Of a stretch of 64,000 bases of DNA, positions 33,701 to 45,154 are shown piece after piece. The stretch lies in NCBI GenBank assembly GCA_024195265.1, contig JAJLRJ010000008.1, positions 7,530,988 to 7,594,987 on the forward strand, given 5' to 3'. Source of the stretch: Dendrophyllia cribrosa. Lineage: Eukaryota > Cnidaria > Anthozoa > Scleractinia > Dendrophylliidae. Made by a program: the position numbers and the translations under genes. Every line of letters begins with the position of its first letter. Position 1 is the stretch's first letter. The notes under the pieces were generated by a model. It was not told the DNA's origin. It ran no database searches and was given only the letters and a program-made list of their open reading frames with translations.

Positions 33701-36700
33701 TCAGTACATGTACCAATACCGGAACCGGAAATGAGAAATTTCGACGTTTAAGTCACGCAACATTCAACGTGAAATTTTGCAAGATTTTTCGGATAAAATT
33801 ACAACTACCAATTGCAAGTAAGACACCAGACTGTTGAATATAATTCCTTTATTAGCTAGACAAATTTTAGTCACAAAACTGCGAAATCTTTAGTCGCAAA
33901 TGCGCCCGATACAGGCGCAATTTCGAGCACTGTAAAGTTAAATTATCTGCGTTCGCCTGGCGCGGCCGGTCAGTGAATTATTGCTACAAGACATAAGCGA
34001 ATTGCACCGTACTGTAGAACATCGCGAAGAACGACGTCGGTATTTAGGTGAAAGCTTCCTAAATCAGGCAGAGAACCACAGCAAAATCAAGATAGAACAT
34101 TCAAAACATACCAGAACGGCAGCGAGGAAAATCTGTAACTTCTTGCTTGATTCCAAAGAGACCCAACAACTTACTTGGTCCGGAGAAGAACCTTCGTCCA
34201 ATTTTTCCACTGCGTACTTTTGCTAGGCATTGAAATATTGAGCCGTACGATTCCAAAATCGGGAAAATATCCGAAACTAAATCAAGACAAATAGATTATT
34301 CACATGTGACATTTCGAAACCCCAGCTCCCCAGGATGATGCCTGATTTCCACACGATGCTGGATACTATTGTGACGTTTCAAAATGGCGCAGATTTGGTA
34401 CCGACACTTTTCTCGATTCGTTCCGCTTAGCCTAGACGACGCGCTAAGAATGCTGGATACTATTGTGACGTTTCAAAATGGCGCAGATTTGGTACCGACA
34501 CATTTCTCGATTCGTTCCGCTTAGCCGACAAGATTAGGAAGCGTCTCCTTCGTCGACGCAAATATTGCAGAGAAAAAGAATGATAAAGTGTTAAAGGGAC
34601 ACTGTCAGATCAGGCTCACTTTAAATTTCCTTCAAATATCCTTTTCCGTCCTGAGTTTATTCATTTTCTACTGTGACCACTGCCACTAGTCGACCCATTG
34701 TGACAGGGTCTCTTTAATACATACCCTTGTAAAAAAAATTAGCGCGATGGCAAAAGTGCAAAAAGGTTTTGTTTGTGACCACCAACATAGGCACCATGAA
34801 AACCACCTAAAGTATACAACCTGTGAACTCACAGCGATCATGAGACAATTTTAGAATCGCTGCGCGATGTCACTGTAGGTTGTATTGCGGCAGCATGGTG
34901 CTATCGCGGTGCAATATTCTCCGAAATCGAGGTGCGATCATGCCGCGATATTACCCACAATCATGGCATGTTTTTGGCCACTGCGATATTGCCCACAATC
35001 ACAGCACGATCGAGCCGCAAATCATGCCGCATTTTTTACCGCAATTTTTCAATCACAGCTTCATTGCGCAGCGATTGAAAAATTGCGTGCTTTTGGCCGC
35101 CGCGATTTCAAAATTGCAGCGCAACGTTAACTGTGGTCGCACCACTATCCAAAAATTGTGTCAGCCAAAAATGTGCCGTGAATATGGGAGCTGGGCAGAG
35201 TGAAAATATTAGATACTGATAATAAGTGTGGGGGGGGGGGGGGGGGGGGAACAGGAGGACCCTCACAGGTTATCATCCCAACTCCAAGGGTTTTTCTCTA
35301 GGTTCTCCAGTTATATTCACTCCACAATTAACCACTGAAGGTTTATTACACCTACCAGACATTGCATATATATTTCTTCGAAACCTGTGATGGGCAGAAT
35401 CAGGATCATATTCTTCAAAACCCTATTAATAGAAGTTTATTGTGCATACAGATGTTAAGTTAACTGATTACATTTGTAGTTATACGGGATGGACCATTTT
35501 ACTATTGAGGGGGGGGGGGGGGGGGGGGGGGGGTTGGGCAATTTCCAAAAAAAAATTCCTGCACACCAAAAGTAGAAAAAAATCATGCACAGTGAGCCAA
35601 AGAGGAAAAAAAGTATCAAACAATCCCGAAAAAATTGGTCCATCCCTTATCTGTTTATGCTGGTGGCAGGGGCAGTTTTCTTACTTATTAGCCGTGGTCA
35701 CACTACAGACTTTTGCCCTACGGAAACTTGACTTGTTGACATTTTCCCTAGGGAAACTGAATTTTTCAAGTGTGACCGATTTTTCCCTAGGTAATTTACC
35801 TGGGGGAAATTTTATCGTCTGGAGCTTTGATATATCACGAGAACAATAGAGTTTCCCTTGACAGCTACCCCAAAGCGAGAGCAAGGGCAAACTCAAATCC
35901 CAAGGTAGCTAACCAATAGACGCTCGTGGGCGAATGCGTTGATGACAGAACCCAGAAATATGGGATGCTGTGAAACTAATTTTGTTATTTTAAAAAGCGG
36001 TGCGTGTTGTCCAAACCGTCGCAACCGTCGAGAAATCATTCTTCGTAGTGACAGCATTCTTCACCGCCTTGCACGTTGAAGTTAGGTTAAAAAAAGTAGC
36101 GAAATGAAAAGAAAAATTTCTTTGATCGGCTTGATTGAGCATCGTGCCTTCTTGGATTTACGCGCCAAAAATTCAATTGCGTGAATGAAACTTAACTCTT
36201 TAATGTTGGTTTCAAGTAGTGTGACCTTTCTGGATTTTTTTTACCTGGGGAAAATGAAACCCTAGATGAATTTACCTCGGGCAATTTCTGGTGAATTTGC
36301 CCTAGGTAAATCGTTTTTACCTAGGTAAAAGCGTGTAGTGTGACCACGGCTATTGACAGCACTTAAAAAAATATAGTTGCTGATCAAGTGCATGGCATGG
36401 TATAACTGCATTAAAAATGATGAAATTTCATATGGAACAATGTTTGTATCAACACTGCCTAAATTGTTACCTTCAAACTCATGCTGTGTGAAAACTGAGC
36501 GGTGTGACATGCAATTAGGATTGCACCTACAATACATTTTGGTGTTGATTCCACCCAATAATAACTTTACCCACATGGACATCAGAACTTTTCTGTCGAT
36601 AAATTATCAATAAACAGATATGAAAACTTCTTTTTATCTAAGCAAAGATTTTAAAATATAAAACAAAACTAAGCTCAATTGTGGACTGGAAGAGGCTGTG

Positions 36701-37055
36701 CGAAGTGTGTAAATCTCAGCCGAGAAGAGTACAAGTAGAACCGAGTTTTACTTGGGGTTAAAGGCTTAATTATTTTTGAAAGTAGGGAAACACAATGTAA
36801 CATACAAATAGTAAGATGCTGTTAAGAGAAGAGGCCACAGAAAAACGAGAATCGAACGATTTCATCGAATAATCTAGCAGCAAACTTCGTGCATGTTTGA
36901 TCTCGATTCGCTGCATGATCGCTTTATACAAATTGTTCGATTCTCAATGTTTTACCTCCAGAAACCTCGTTTAAACAACTTACCATGATATGAAGACAAC
37001 ATATATTGCAAACAATTAGTAATGAGACCAAAAGGAACGAGTTTTTGCTCGACAT
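30719..37055 (-). CDS. Secreted protein with two repeated modules, each ending in an EGF-like domain
   Basis: Five exons join in phase: 36984-37055, 35356-35422, 32860-33057, 32108-32389 and 30719-31158 (1059 nt, 352 aa). Exon 1 starts at MSSKNSFLLVSLLIVCNICC, a clear signal peptide. Exon 2 contains a dibasic HRFRRN that could be a propeptide cleavage site. The mature part has two units. Each begins with YPLVLF/YPLILF, runs about 110 residues with many beta-type segments (FRYRSLIVMPGRTLKF; IHLWMFDN; GFAVKVE/SFAVKVE), and ends in an EGF-like Cys pattern (CQCLRGYSGTNCE; CVCLPGHTGANCE). Introns 2-4 are all phase 1, as in shuffled extracellular modules. The protein ends directly after the second EGF. 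I do not recognise the long module. Probably an extracellular or matrix protein. Confidence 0.85.
31249..32107. repeat. Intron: tRNA-derived SINE and palindrome
   Basis: A tRNA-like head on the minus strand at about 31915-31840 (GTGGTCCAGTGGTTAGG A box, GGTGGTTCGAGCC B box) is followed by a SINE body to about 31690 (CACCTGGGTGGAGAGAGACA on plus). At 31563-31600 is an almost perfect palindrome with arms ATGGGCGTTTACAATGGC. It lies within the fourth intron of the secreted-protein gene. Confidence 0.6.
33249..33402. mobile_element. 154-bp palindromic MITE
   Basis: TAGAGTTCTAAAGTG at the left pairs with CACTTTAGAACTCTA at the right, and pairing continues through CACAAAAACTAAATTTGTGA and GATTTGATTAGATAT. 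TA at both ends. It lies in intron 2 of the secreted-protein gene. Confidence 0.8.
34356..34527 (+). repeat. Tandem duplication, 95-bp period
   Basis: TGCTGGATACTATTGTGACG to CGATTCGTTCCGCTTAGCC occurs twice (34356 and 34451), nearly identical. Confidence 0.85.
34870..35170. repeat. GCGAT-rich repeat of unknown type
   Basis: Dense GCGAT/ATCGC words in an AT-rich context (GCTGCGCGATG, TATCGCGGTGC, GCCGCGATATT, GCAGCGATTGAAAAATTGCG) with local hairpins. No domain is recognisable in any frame. Confidence 0.4.
35509..35533. repeat. Poly-G tract
   Basis: About 25 G in the first intron of the secreted-protein gene; another poly-G is at 35230-35249. Confidence 0.85.
35689..36352. mobile_element. 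MITE, 664 bp, TIR AGCCGTGGTCACACTACA
   Basis: The left end TAGCCGTGGTCACACTACA is matched by TGTAGTGTGACCACGGCTA at the right. Subterminal CCCTAGG(G/T)AAA and TTTACCTAGG motifs recur in both halves. No transposase frame. Confidence 0.8.
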
Positions 37056-38886
37056 TTCGCCGTAGATACAAAATATTTCTTCTGTTGTTTTATGGCAACT
37101 GCGTTATTTTCCCGGTTCACATTCCTGAAGGTCCTGGGACCAACTCGGAAAAACTTGCCGGTTTTCTTGGGGAGTCTGGGGATAATTGTTAAAAATTGCA
37201 GAAAAATGACGCAGGAAGTACATGAAGAAGGAGTGAGTTTGTGCCTTTTCTGTCTCTTGTAGAAATTAATAAGCACCTGCTCGCCCACGAGAGGTTACTT
37301 CGATAGTAAAGCTCGACTCTGACTGCAGTAGCCACTGCAAAGAAACCCCAAAACTGACATTTTTAGCGAGTCTTGACGAAGGGCTGTGGTGGATCTGGGA
37401 TAGGGGACTGAATTCCCATTTCAGTTTCTAACATTTTTAAGGCCCTGGAGAAGAAAGGCTGTGCCTTTCGAAATATTGGATTTGCTAATATAGTTTCCGC
37501 GAATCAGCCTTGCTTTTTTTTACCAAATCATTTGTAACATCATTTGAAAAAGTTAGTATAACCCGGAGATGGAAAAAGAGCGACCTTGAAGCGGGATTTC
37601 ACAGGTGATGAATTTCCGGCGAGAAGCGGGAACAACAAGTTCAAGTATAAAGAAGGATGTGGGAGCTTCTCACCCCTCTGCACTCCCCCCCCCCCCCCCC
37701 CCCCCCCCCAACCTTCCAACTCTGTTAGTAAAAATAGTAGCGAATGATTACACAGCAAAAATTTTAATGACTTGATCCTGGTTTTATTTTACACAGAGAA
37801 GCAATATTTACATATATAGCATACACAATTTGCTTTGAGCAGTCAATTCACTTGTCAGAAGGTCTTCTTTTTCTCCAAGTGAATTATCACTCTATCAGTC
37901 ACCCCGTATGTCTGATAAAACGGACGATGTTTCACCTCTGTAAGATAAGCTAAAGATAGTGCGAACGAGCAAAAACGAGAAACCAAACGCAAAATTTAAT
38001 GGAACGGAAGATGTCCCCGTCGCCTTTTCCCCGCGTGTTCGTTCTCACGCTATGTTCTCGTTTTCTTAAAGCCTGAAAAACTGTGAAAGAACCATTTCGC
38101 AGCAAAACAACTGGAACGGCTCAATTCTCACGACTTATCGCTAAGCCTGTGGTACACATGCGCTATAAATAAGAGGGAACGGCGGATTCGAGCGTGAGCG
38201 TGAGCGTGAGCGCGAGAGTAAAATAATCCTTTTCCCTCCTCCTGCGCCTTTTTCTACGTTCGTTCGAATCCTTCATGTCCATCTCTTTTCTAACACCGGT
38301 CACACAGGCTAGCATGGGGAAATGCCATGTAGTTCAGTGGTAGTGTTTTGAATTTTCTCAAACGTTCTAATTATTATCAAGAAGAGTCACTAGCCACACT
38401 TTGGTAGCTGCTAAATCATCCGTATGGAATTTTTGAATCGTTACTCAGACGTCTCCTTGATAATGCACTGGTATTATAAAAGAGGAATTGGAAGTTGGTC
38501 GCCCATGATAGTCATCGACAGAGGCGTAGCTACCTGTATGCACGTACGCACATGCGTACCTGAAAAAGTCGAAAAATAAGAAAGATTTGATTGTGCGTAC
38601 CTCTGAAAATTTCCTGGCTACGCCCCTGATCGATTAAAGGCTGTATCTCTTCGAGAGTGTTATATATAAAGACAAAATAGGTAGCAAGACTTTGCGCTAA
38701 CACAGTCTCAAATGTAGCAGAACATTCACATGAATGTTCCAAAGGAAAACATGTTTGTCCTCCTGCAAAATCCTTTTGTTAGGGAGGGTGTTTTCTTTCT
38801 CATGTCATCCAAGCCTGTTTTACATACTTGAAGCCCGCGCAAAAACACGAAGCGCATTGCTCACAGCCTCGCTTTCGATTGGTGAC
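37056..38886. other. Intergenic, no gene seen
   Basis: Upstream region of the secreted-protein gene. It contains a poly-C run at 37686-37709, a short (GTGAGC)n stretch at 38194-38215, and a small foldback at 38525-38630 (GGCGTAGCTACCTGTATGCA and CTGGCTACGCCCCTGAT) whose sibling is at 55622-55722. TAF2 3' UTR presumably enters from the right. Confidence 0.5.
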
Positions 38887-41800
38887 CTACGGAAGACTGG
38901 TGTCGAACATGAGCGGTGAGTCATAATTACTGCTACTCGTACTCAGTTTCCTTTTCTCCCGGTCGTCTTTGTGTTTATTCTTCTTTTTCTTCTTCTTGTG
39001 TTTCTTGCGCTCGAGGGAGCCGCCGTCCGGGTCGGGTTTTATTCGAGTCTCGCCTGTACTTTCCGCGCCACTCTCTTCACCACCAATCTAAAACCGAAGA
39101 CACAAACAAAGGTGAAAATAATAAATACAATATGTTGAATTCTACGCGCATTTCGATTGGTCATTACCTTTGATATATTAGAGTACAGACGCGCAGCTCA
39201 CGTCATGGAAAACATGTTTTCTCTGTTATGTCCAACATGGTGGACAGTTTTGAAAATGTGGACGAGATTATTCCGGAAAGGGCCAGTAAAGGTATCGAAA
39301 AAAGTTTAGTAGAAGCTATTGACAATAAAGAAAAAGACGAAACCGCAGCGAAGAGTAGTTTTCTTAACGTGAAAAATGCAGAAATAAGAACAAATCCTCG
39401 AAAAGCCATGATCGCAGTCGAGTGCTAGGAGGCTAATTTTTCTTCCCTGATATTGTATAAAACAAATAAATTGTCTGTTCAGTTATAGATGACAGAAGAC
39501 GTTATGATGTGGTAAGAATTAACATCAGTGACCAACTCGCTTGTGCGGGTCACTGGCCACTTTTTTGTCCTTACCACATTTTGACGTCATCCGTGATCTA
39601 TAACTGAACTGACGCAAAGTAAAATTGAATCCATGTCTTACTTATACAGACAGAAGCATATTCGGATAAACATTTACTCCACGAGTATTCATGTCAGCAG
39701 AAATAGCTAGCTTTCTTAGCATAGAACGTATGACGATTTAAAGGGATTTGAAACAACTTGTACCTTAATCTTGACGCGGAGTTTGCTGGCTTCAGAATTC
39801 GCTGACTCAACACTCATGGGCGTATCAGGTTGAGAATCCAGATGACTCACATCTGTGGGGACAAAAAGGAACAATAAAAGGTTAAAATTACCCTCGTCAG
39901 TACTTTTGTATAGTACCATTTGTTTTTCAACATTTTACAAATGAAATTCTGGAGTTTTCTTATGAAACAAAAAAACAAGCAAACTGGTGCATATTATGTT
40001 CATGCCCTGACAGCAACGTGCTATGAGTTTCTCGAATGTTCAAGGCTAAAGCCCGCGCTTGGAACCGACTACATGTATTTGCTTCGAGTTCTGATTGGTT
40101 CATACAGTTGTCGGCATTTGTTGTGATTGAGCAGAATGATTGCTTCGGCTTTGATTTTACATCACTCAATTGAAAACCATGTTATCTAACATTACAGGTA
40201 AAATTTGTGTTAGAAAGTGATAAGTGACTATTCCTAACAATCTTATTCCCAAAAACGTCCAATAGAACGCACCATTAGCTCAAACTAATCAGCGTGTTTC
40301 AGTATTTCAGTAGCTAACCTGTAGGCGACGCTGCTCGAGAATGTTTTCTCTTGTGGCTCTTCCTTGATGTTGTGGATTCTTCTCCGCTCATTGATCCCTG
40401 ATAAAACACAGCGAGAATTGAGAAACAAGACGAGCATCAATTGTGGGCTTCTAAACTGTGGTTATCACAACAAACCAATAATGGATATTTTTCAAAATCC
40501 TCATTGACAATGAACTCCATCGCATCGAGAACTTAGGTAACCTAGGCGAACGGCTTTTATGAGCCACTATTGCAGTAACAAGGTAACAAATTTTGCGCCA
40601 TATTTTTGGAATTTCCGATATTCCACAATGTCGCACTTTTGTATTTTCTTGTCTCGGCCAGCTGACCACTTATATCCACGATTACATGCAAGTATTGTTT
40701 TTTATAAATACTTCATATTTGACATAGTTGTCATTTTCATGTTATATCATATGTGACAGAATTATGTGTGTTATGGTGAACTTTTATAGGTTAGGACACT
40801 TTGTGATGCCTATCATGGAGTAGCATGGCCCCCTCTTGTGTGTAATCCAGGACATTACTCCAGCTGACGCGAGGCGGAGTTGTTGGACTTACCGGGGAGG
40901 CAGGTGGTGGCAGAGGAGAAAGACTCATAATCTTGCGCTCCTTCAAATCAATTACGATACCCATCTGCAACGGAACAAAACAACACAGTTTGATTGGAGG
41001 GAGTAATACATCTGGAACAGTTTGTTGGGCTCCTCTTTTAATTATTACGTTGCAAAAAGAGAAGCGTGTAAATGTGAAACACCATAGTTTCCCTAAATGA
41101 TTGGATAATGTTGTGCAAGTATTGTTGAACCAGCCACAGCAATCAGCGAACACGCAGCTGAACGGGACGGGGTGGCCAAAATCAACAGTCAAGAAACTTA
41201 AGTTTGTGAAATATTGAAAACGCAAACAAAAACAGAGGAAAGTACTACTGAAGGGCTTTTCTTCGAATGTTTGTAAACCACAGGAGTTTATCTACAGACT
41301 CAAATGTTAGAACCACAGAATAATGATAGTCGTGATGTCGATGTTGATGATTATGGGACAGAAAGAGTTAAAGACCCATCTTCCATCTGACCACCGAGAG
41401 TTTAAAAAAATATATATATTCACACTAAGATTACAGAGTTATCCTACACTCACCCCCTGCGGAGGAACACAGCCAGGAGTGAGACGACCCCATAATGCAT
41501 TGTACAACTCAACTCCATCTCGCCTGAGACGAGCGTCAACAGAGGAAATGGAACTAAAAAAAAAAGAAGAAAAAATGTCGCCCATTATCCAAAGCTCAAT
41601 ACGTTTCAGCAGATTTTAATCAATTACAAAGCGACAGGTATAGCAGCTTTTTGTATGGCATACAGTGGAACACTAGTTTTTTGGTGCGTACATAATCGAC
41701 TTTTGCTTGTGGGTTGTAGATGGTAGGTTGCTGCATTCATATCATACGCAAAGACCTGAGCTCAATCACTTTCCAGTTTGGCCTTGTGATAAAAATAGGA

Positions 41801-44800
41801 AAACGTCTGTTTCAACCACAGGTACTGTTGTATTTCGCCTGTAAGGCGCGGGAAAACAAGAGGCGTAAGGCTTGATGGGAAGGAGACGAGACGCGCATCA
41901 GTTCTTCAACTCCTCCTGGCGACCACGCAGAGAAACTTTGGATAGTTGAAGAGTACATTAATTTTCTTGTTCTTTTTTGGATAAAGCAAAAAAGTCATTG
42001 TGTTCCACATTATACACAGGTATGTAGGCCAGATAATCTCACATTACTTACTTGATCAACCGCCACAAGCATTCCACCAAATCCAAATTGCTGAGACGAG
42101 ACTCCGCCTTTTTTGAGAATGGAGGATTTTTTGTCAGCGAACACAGCGTGTAATGTCTGTAAAGAAACAAGGAGTTAGTTGCACAGTAAGCCGAGCGTGA
42201 ATTGCTAGATCAATTCGAGATCGACCTAATTCAGATCTGAAAATTTGGTGGTTTTTTTTCGACTGAGTTGATAAGGTAAATAGATTCAAACATGACATTT
42301 CGAGCACTTGCCCTTCATCAGAGTGAATCTGAGGAAGAGCTAGTGCTCGAAACGTCAGCTTTTGGATCTCTTTACGGCGGCCAATTTACCTTATCAACTC
42401 CGTTAATAAAACCAAATTTTTATGTTTCACTCCCTCACCGACGCAGCGGCACAGTTTCTTTCGAAATAACCCCCCTAGTTCAGATCTGTTTTAGAGCTAA
42501 CATCTCTAATCGTGTTTTCTTGCAAGGTTATTTAACGCTATACAACAATCGTGAATTATAAGGCTGGCAAAACAAAAGAAGAAAGAAATGCACCTGATAA
42601 AGGGAATAGGATCATTTTCAATTAATCCCATCAAGTAATTCAGTCCTCTTTCAAGGCTTTCAGCTGAAAAACAATCCAAAATTGAGCAGTAAATACTAGG
42701 TTAAGCGAGTATTAGAGCAGTTTTCAATTGAGTGTCAAAAGTAATTACACAATTGCTTTGGTTTTACATTGCTACGCTTTGTGATTGGCTAAAAAATCTC
42801 GCGCCACTTTCTCGACCAATCAGAAGTAAAACCAAAACCAATCGTGACTTGCTCGCACGCGTTTTCCCGCGCTTGGCGCCGCCGACATGGAATTGCTTCG
42901 AGCTCTGATTGGTTCATTGGATTGTTTACGACTGCTGTGATTGGTCAGAGTAATTACTTTGGTTTTGGTTTTACGACACTCAATTGAAAACTCCTCTATT
43001 CAATAAACTTAATAAAACTCATTAATTAGGATGAAGTAAACAAAGAAACAAACAACTTAAAAACTTTCATTGGGGGACAGTTTGGGAATTTTACTACCAT
43101 TAGTCCAAAGATGACTCAGTGCCTTGTGCACTTACGACACATTGGAAGAAACATTTTATCATATAAGGCCCCGTCCACACGTATACGTTTACGTTCGTAA
43201 ACGCATATTTTTTTATCTAAAACGTTCCCGTCCACACGAAGCCAGCCATCGTTTACGATTTGTTTTCACCTGTCCACACGTAAACTCTAAAACGATACGT
43301 AAACGCTTCAAATCTGCAATGAGCATGCGTCAGACCGTCCGCCATTTTGGATATCTGCTCTATTTTCTTTATTTGTGGACTGGGTCCGAATCTGTGACAT
43401 AAGCGTTTACGAAAATATCCGTTTACGCTGTCCACACGTAAACAGGTAAACGTCGTTTTCGAAAATATCCACTTTGGAGTGCGTTTTCGAAAATATCCGT
43501 TTAGGGTGACCGTTTTCATCGTTTACGTGTGGACGGGAGGCCTAAACGCATAAAAAATATGCGTTTACGAACGTAAACGTATACGTGTGGACGGGGCCTA
43601 AAGGAAGTTTAAAAGTTTTAAAACTCACTTTTGGTGAGATCCACAAGGCAATCAATGGCTGCCAGACGAACATCTTCAAAATGGCCATAACTAAACGGGA
43701 GAAATAAAGCATAATTTCGTTACTAGCTGCATTTAGGATAACTTACAACGGTTTTTAACAACACGCAAGCTTAGACGTTTAAAACTCAATTGTATTGAAC
43801 ACTGCCGTCACTTATAACTCATACAAGAATCAAACAAATGTGCTTCCAAATTATTCGCATCCCAGCTTAACTAATTGAGGTGGGGCTTTTTCGTCTTTTA
43901 GACGTCCACTACGATAATTCACAGCAATTATAAAACAATTTCAAAGTTCAGAGACCGCACGTTATTTATACTCAGTTTTTAGACACTCGTATACCCACCT
44001 GGCATAATATTCAAAAGCAGCGGGGTCAGGAGGCACGTGACTATTCACTTGTAACACTCTAAGCGCCTTCAGACAACTGCAAACAAAATTGGGTTAAAAT
44101 TGACATGATCAAATTAGGGGCGTCTAGTTATGACTGTCACAGATCACAGAGCTAGCACCAGTAGGACCCGTATTTTACGAGGCTCTGCTTTCATGATTCG
44201 TAAGAAAATTTTCAAAGGTGCAGTCCTGATAGCAGAAAAAAATTATTACCAAAAGCCGCAAACTGAACCAATCAGAACTCCAAACAAAAACATCCAACTA
44301 GTGACTAGTGCGGGAAAACTTGCAACCGGGTGTCGAGCGCGGGAAACTCTGCAACCGGGTGTCAAGCGCGGGAAAATATGTAACTGGTAGCACGCGCGTA
44401 AGCCAATTACGATTAGTGACTGTCACGATTAGTAGTTTTGCTCCTAAAAAAAAAGCGGCCTGTTTGTTCTGATTGGTTGAAGTTAAAGCTTAGTAAATAG
44501 GTTGCATTAAACAAAAAAAGGTAGGTAAAGAGGTTAGTTTTGGTACGGAGGTCTCTTCCACACTTTTCAATCCTTTAGTTTGTACCTTTGTCCAAAGCAG
44601 AAAAACGTCTAAATTGAACGGTACTGGACACGGAGTTGACACTGAAGCATTTTGACAAAAACGAAACAGGTCCTTCGTAATTCAATCTTCCCCGATCTTA
44701 ACCTCCCTCGTTTCTTTATGGTTTATTATTATTATTCGCATTTTATCCACCTAAATAAATTCAACATTAAATAACTTAAATCGAGAACAAAACAGCAACA

Positions 44801-45115
44801 AAAGATCAGTTGATGACTTTACCATTGAGCAGGAGACTCACCTAACAGACAATACATATCTGTAGGTAGGAAGAAGCTTCTCTAAATTCAGCTGCCGGGT
44901 CACTTCTCCTAGGATGAGTTGAGTTTCTTCTGTTAACTTGACCACTGTCTTGCCATCACTGGTTAAAACACGCACGACTTAGTAGTATGTCTAAAGTGTT
45001 GACATATTTTACACGTCTGGCTAACAACATAAATAAATCTCACAGCCTTGTTCTGCGCAGAAATTGCACGCGAATCTCCCGAAAAAGAAAGATGCAATGT
45101 TCATTAATTAATTAA

Positions 45116-45154
<39 letters not shown>

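Noticed and set aside
33981..34226. 81-codon plus-strand ORF in an intron
   Set aside because: Composition is plausible but there is no family match, no splice partner and no second copy; too weak to call a gene.
37016..37288. 90-codon minus ORF (MGEQVLINFY...)
   Set aside because: It overlaps, in another frame, the signal-peptide exon of the secreted-protein gene, which is supported by splice phase.
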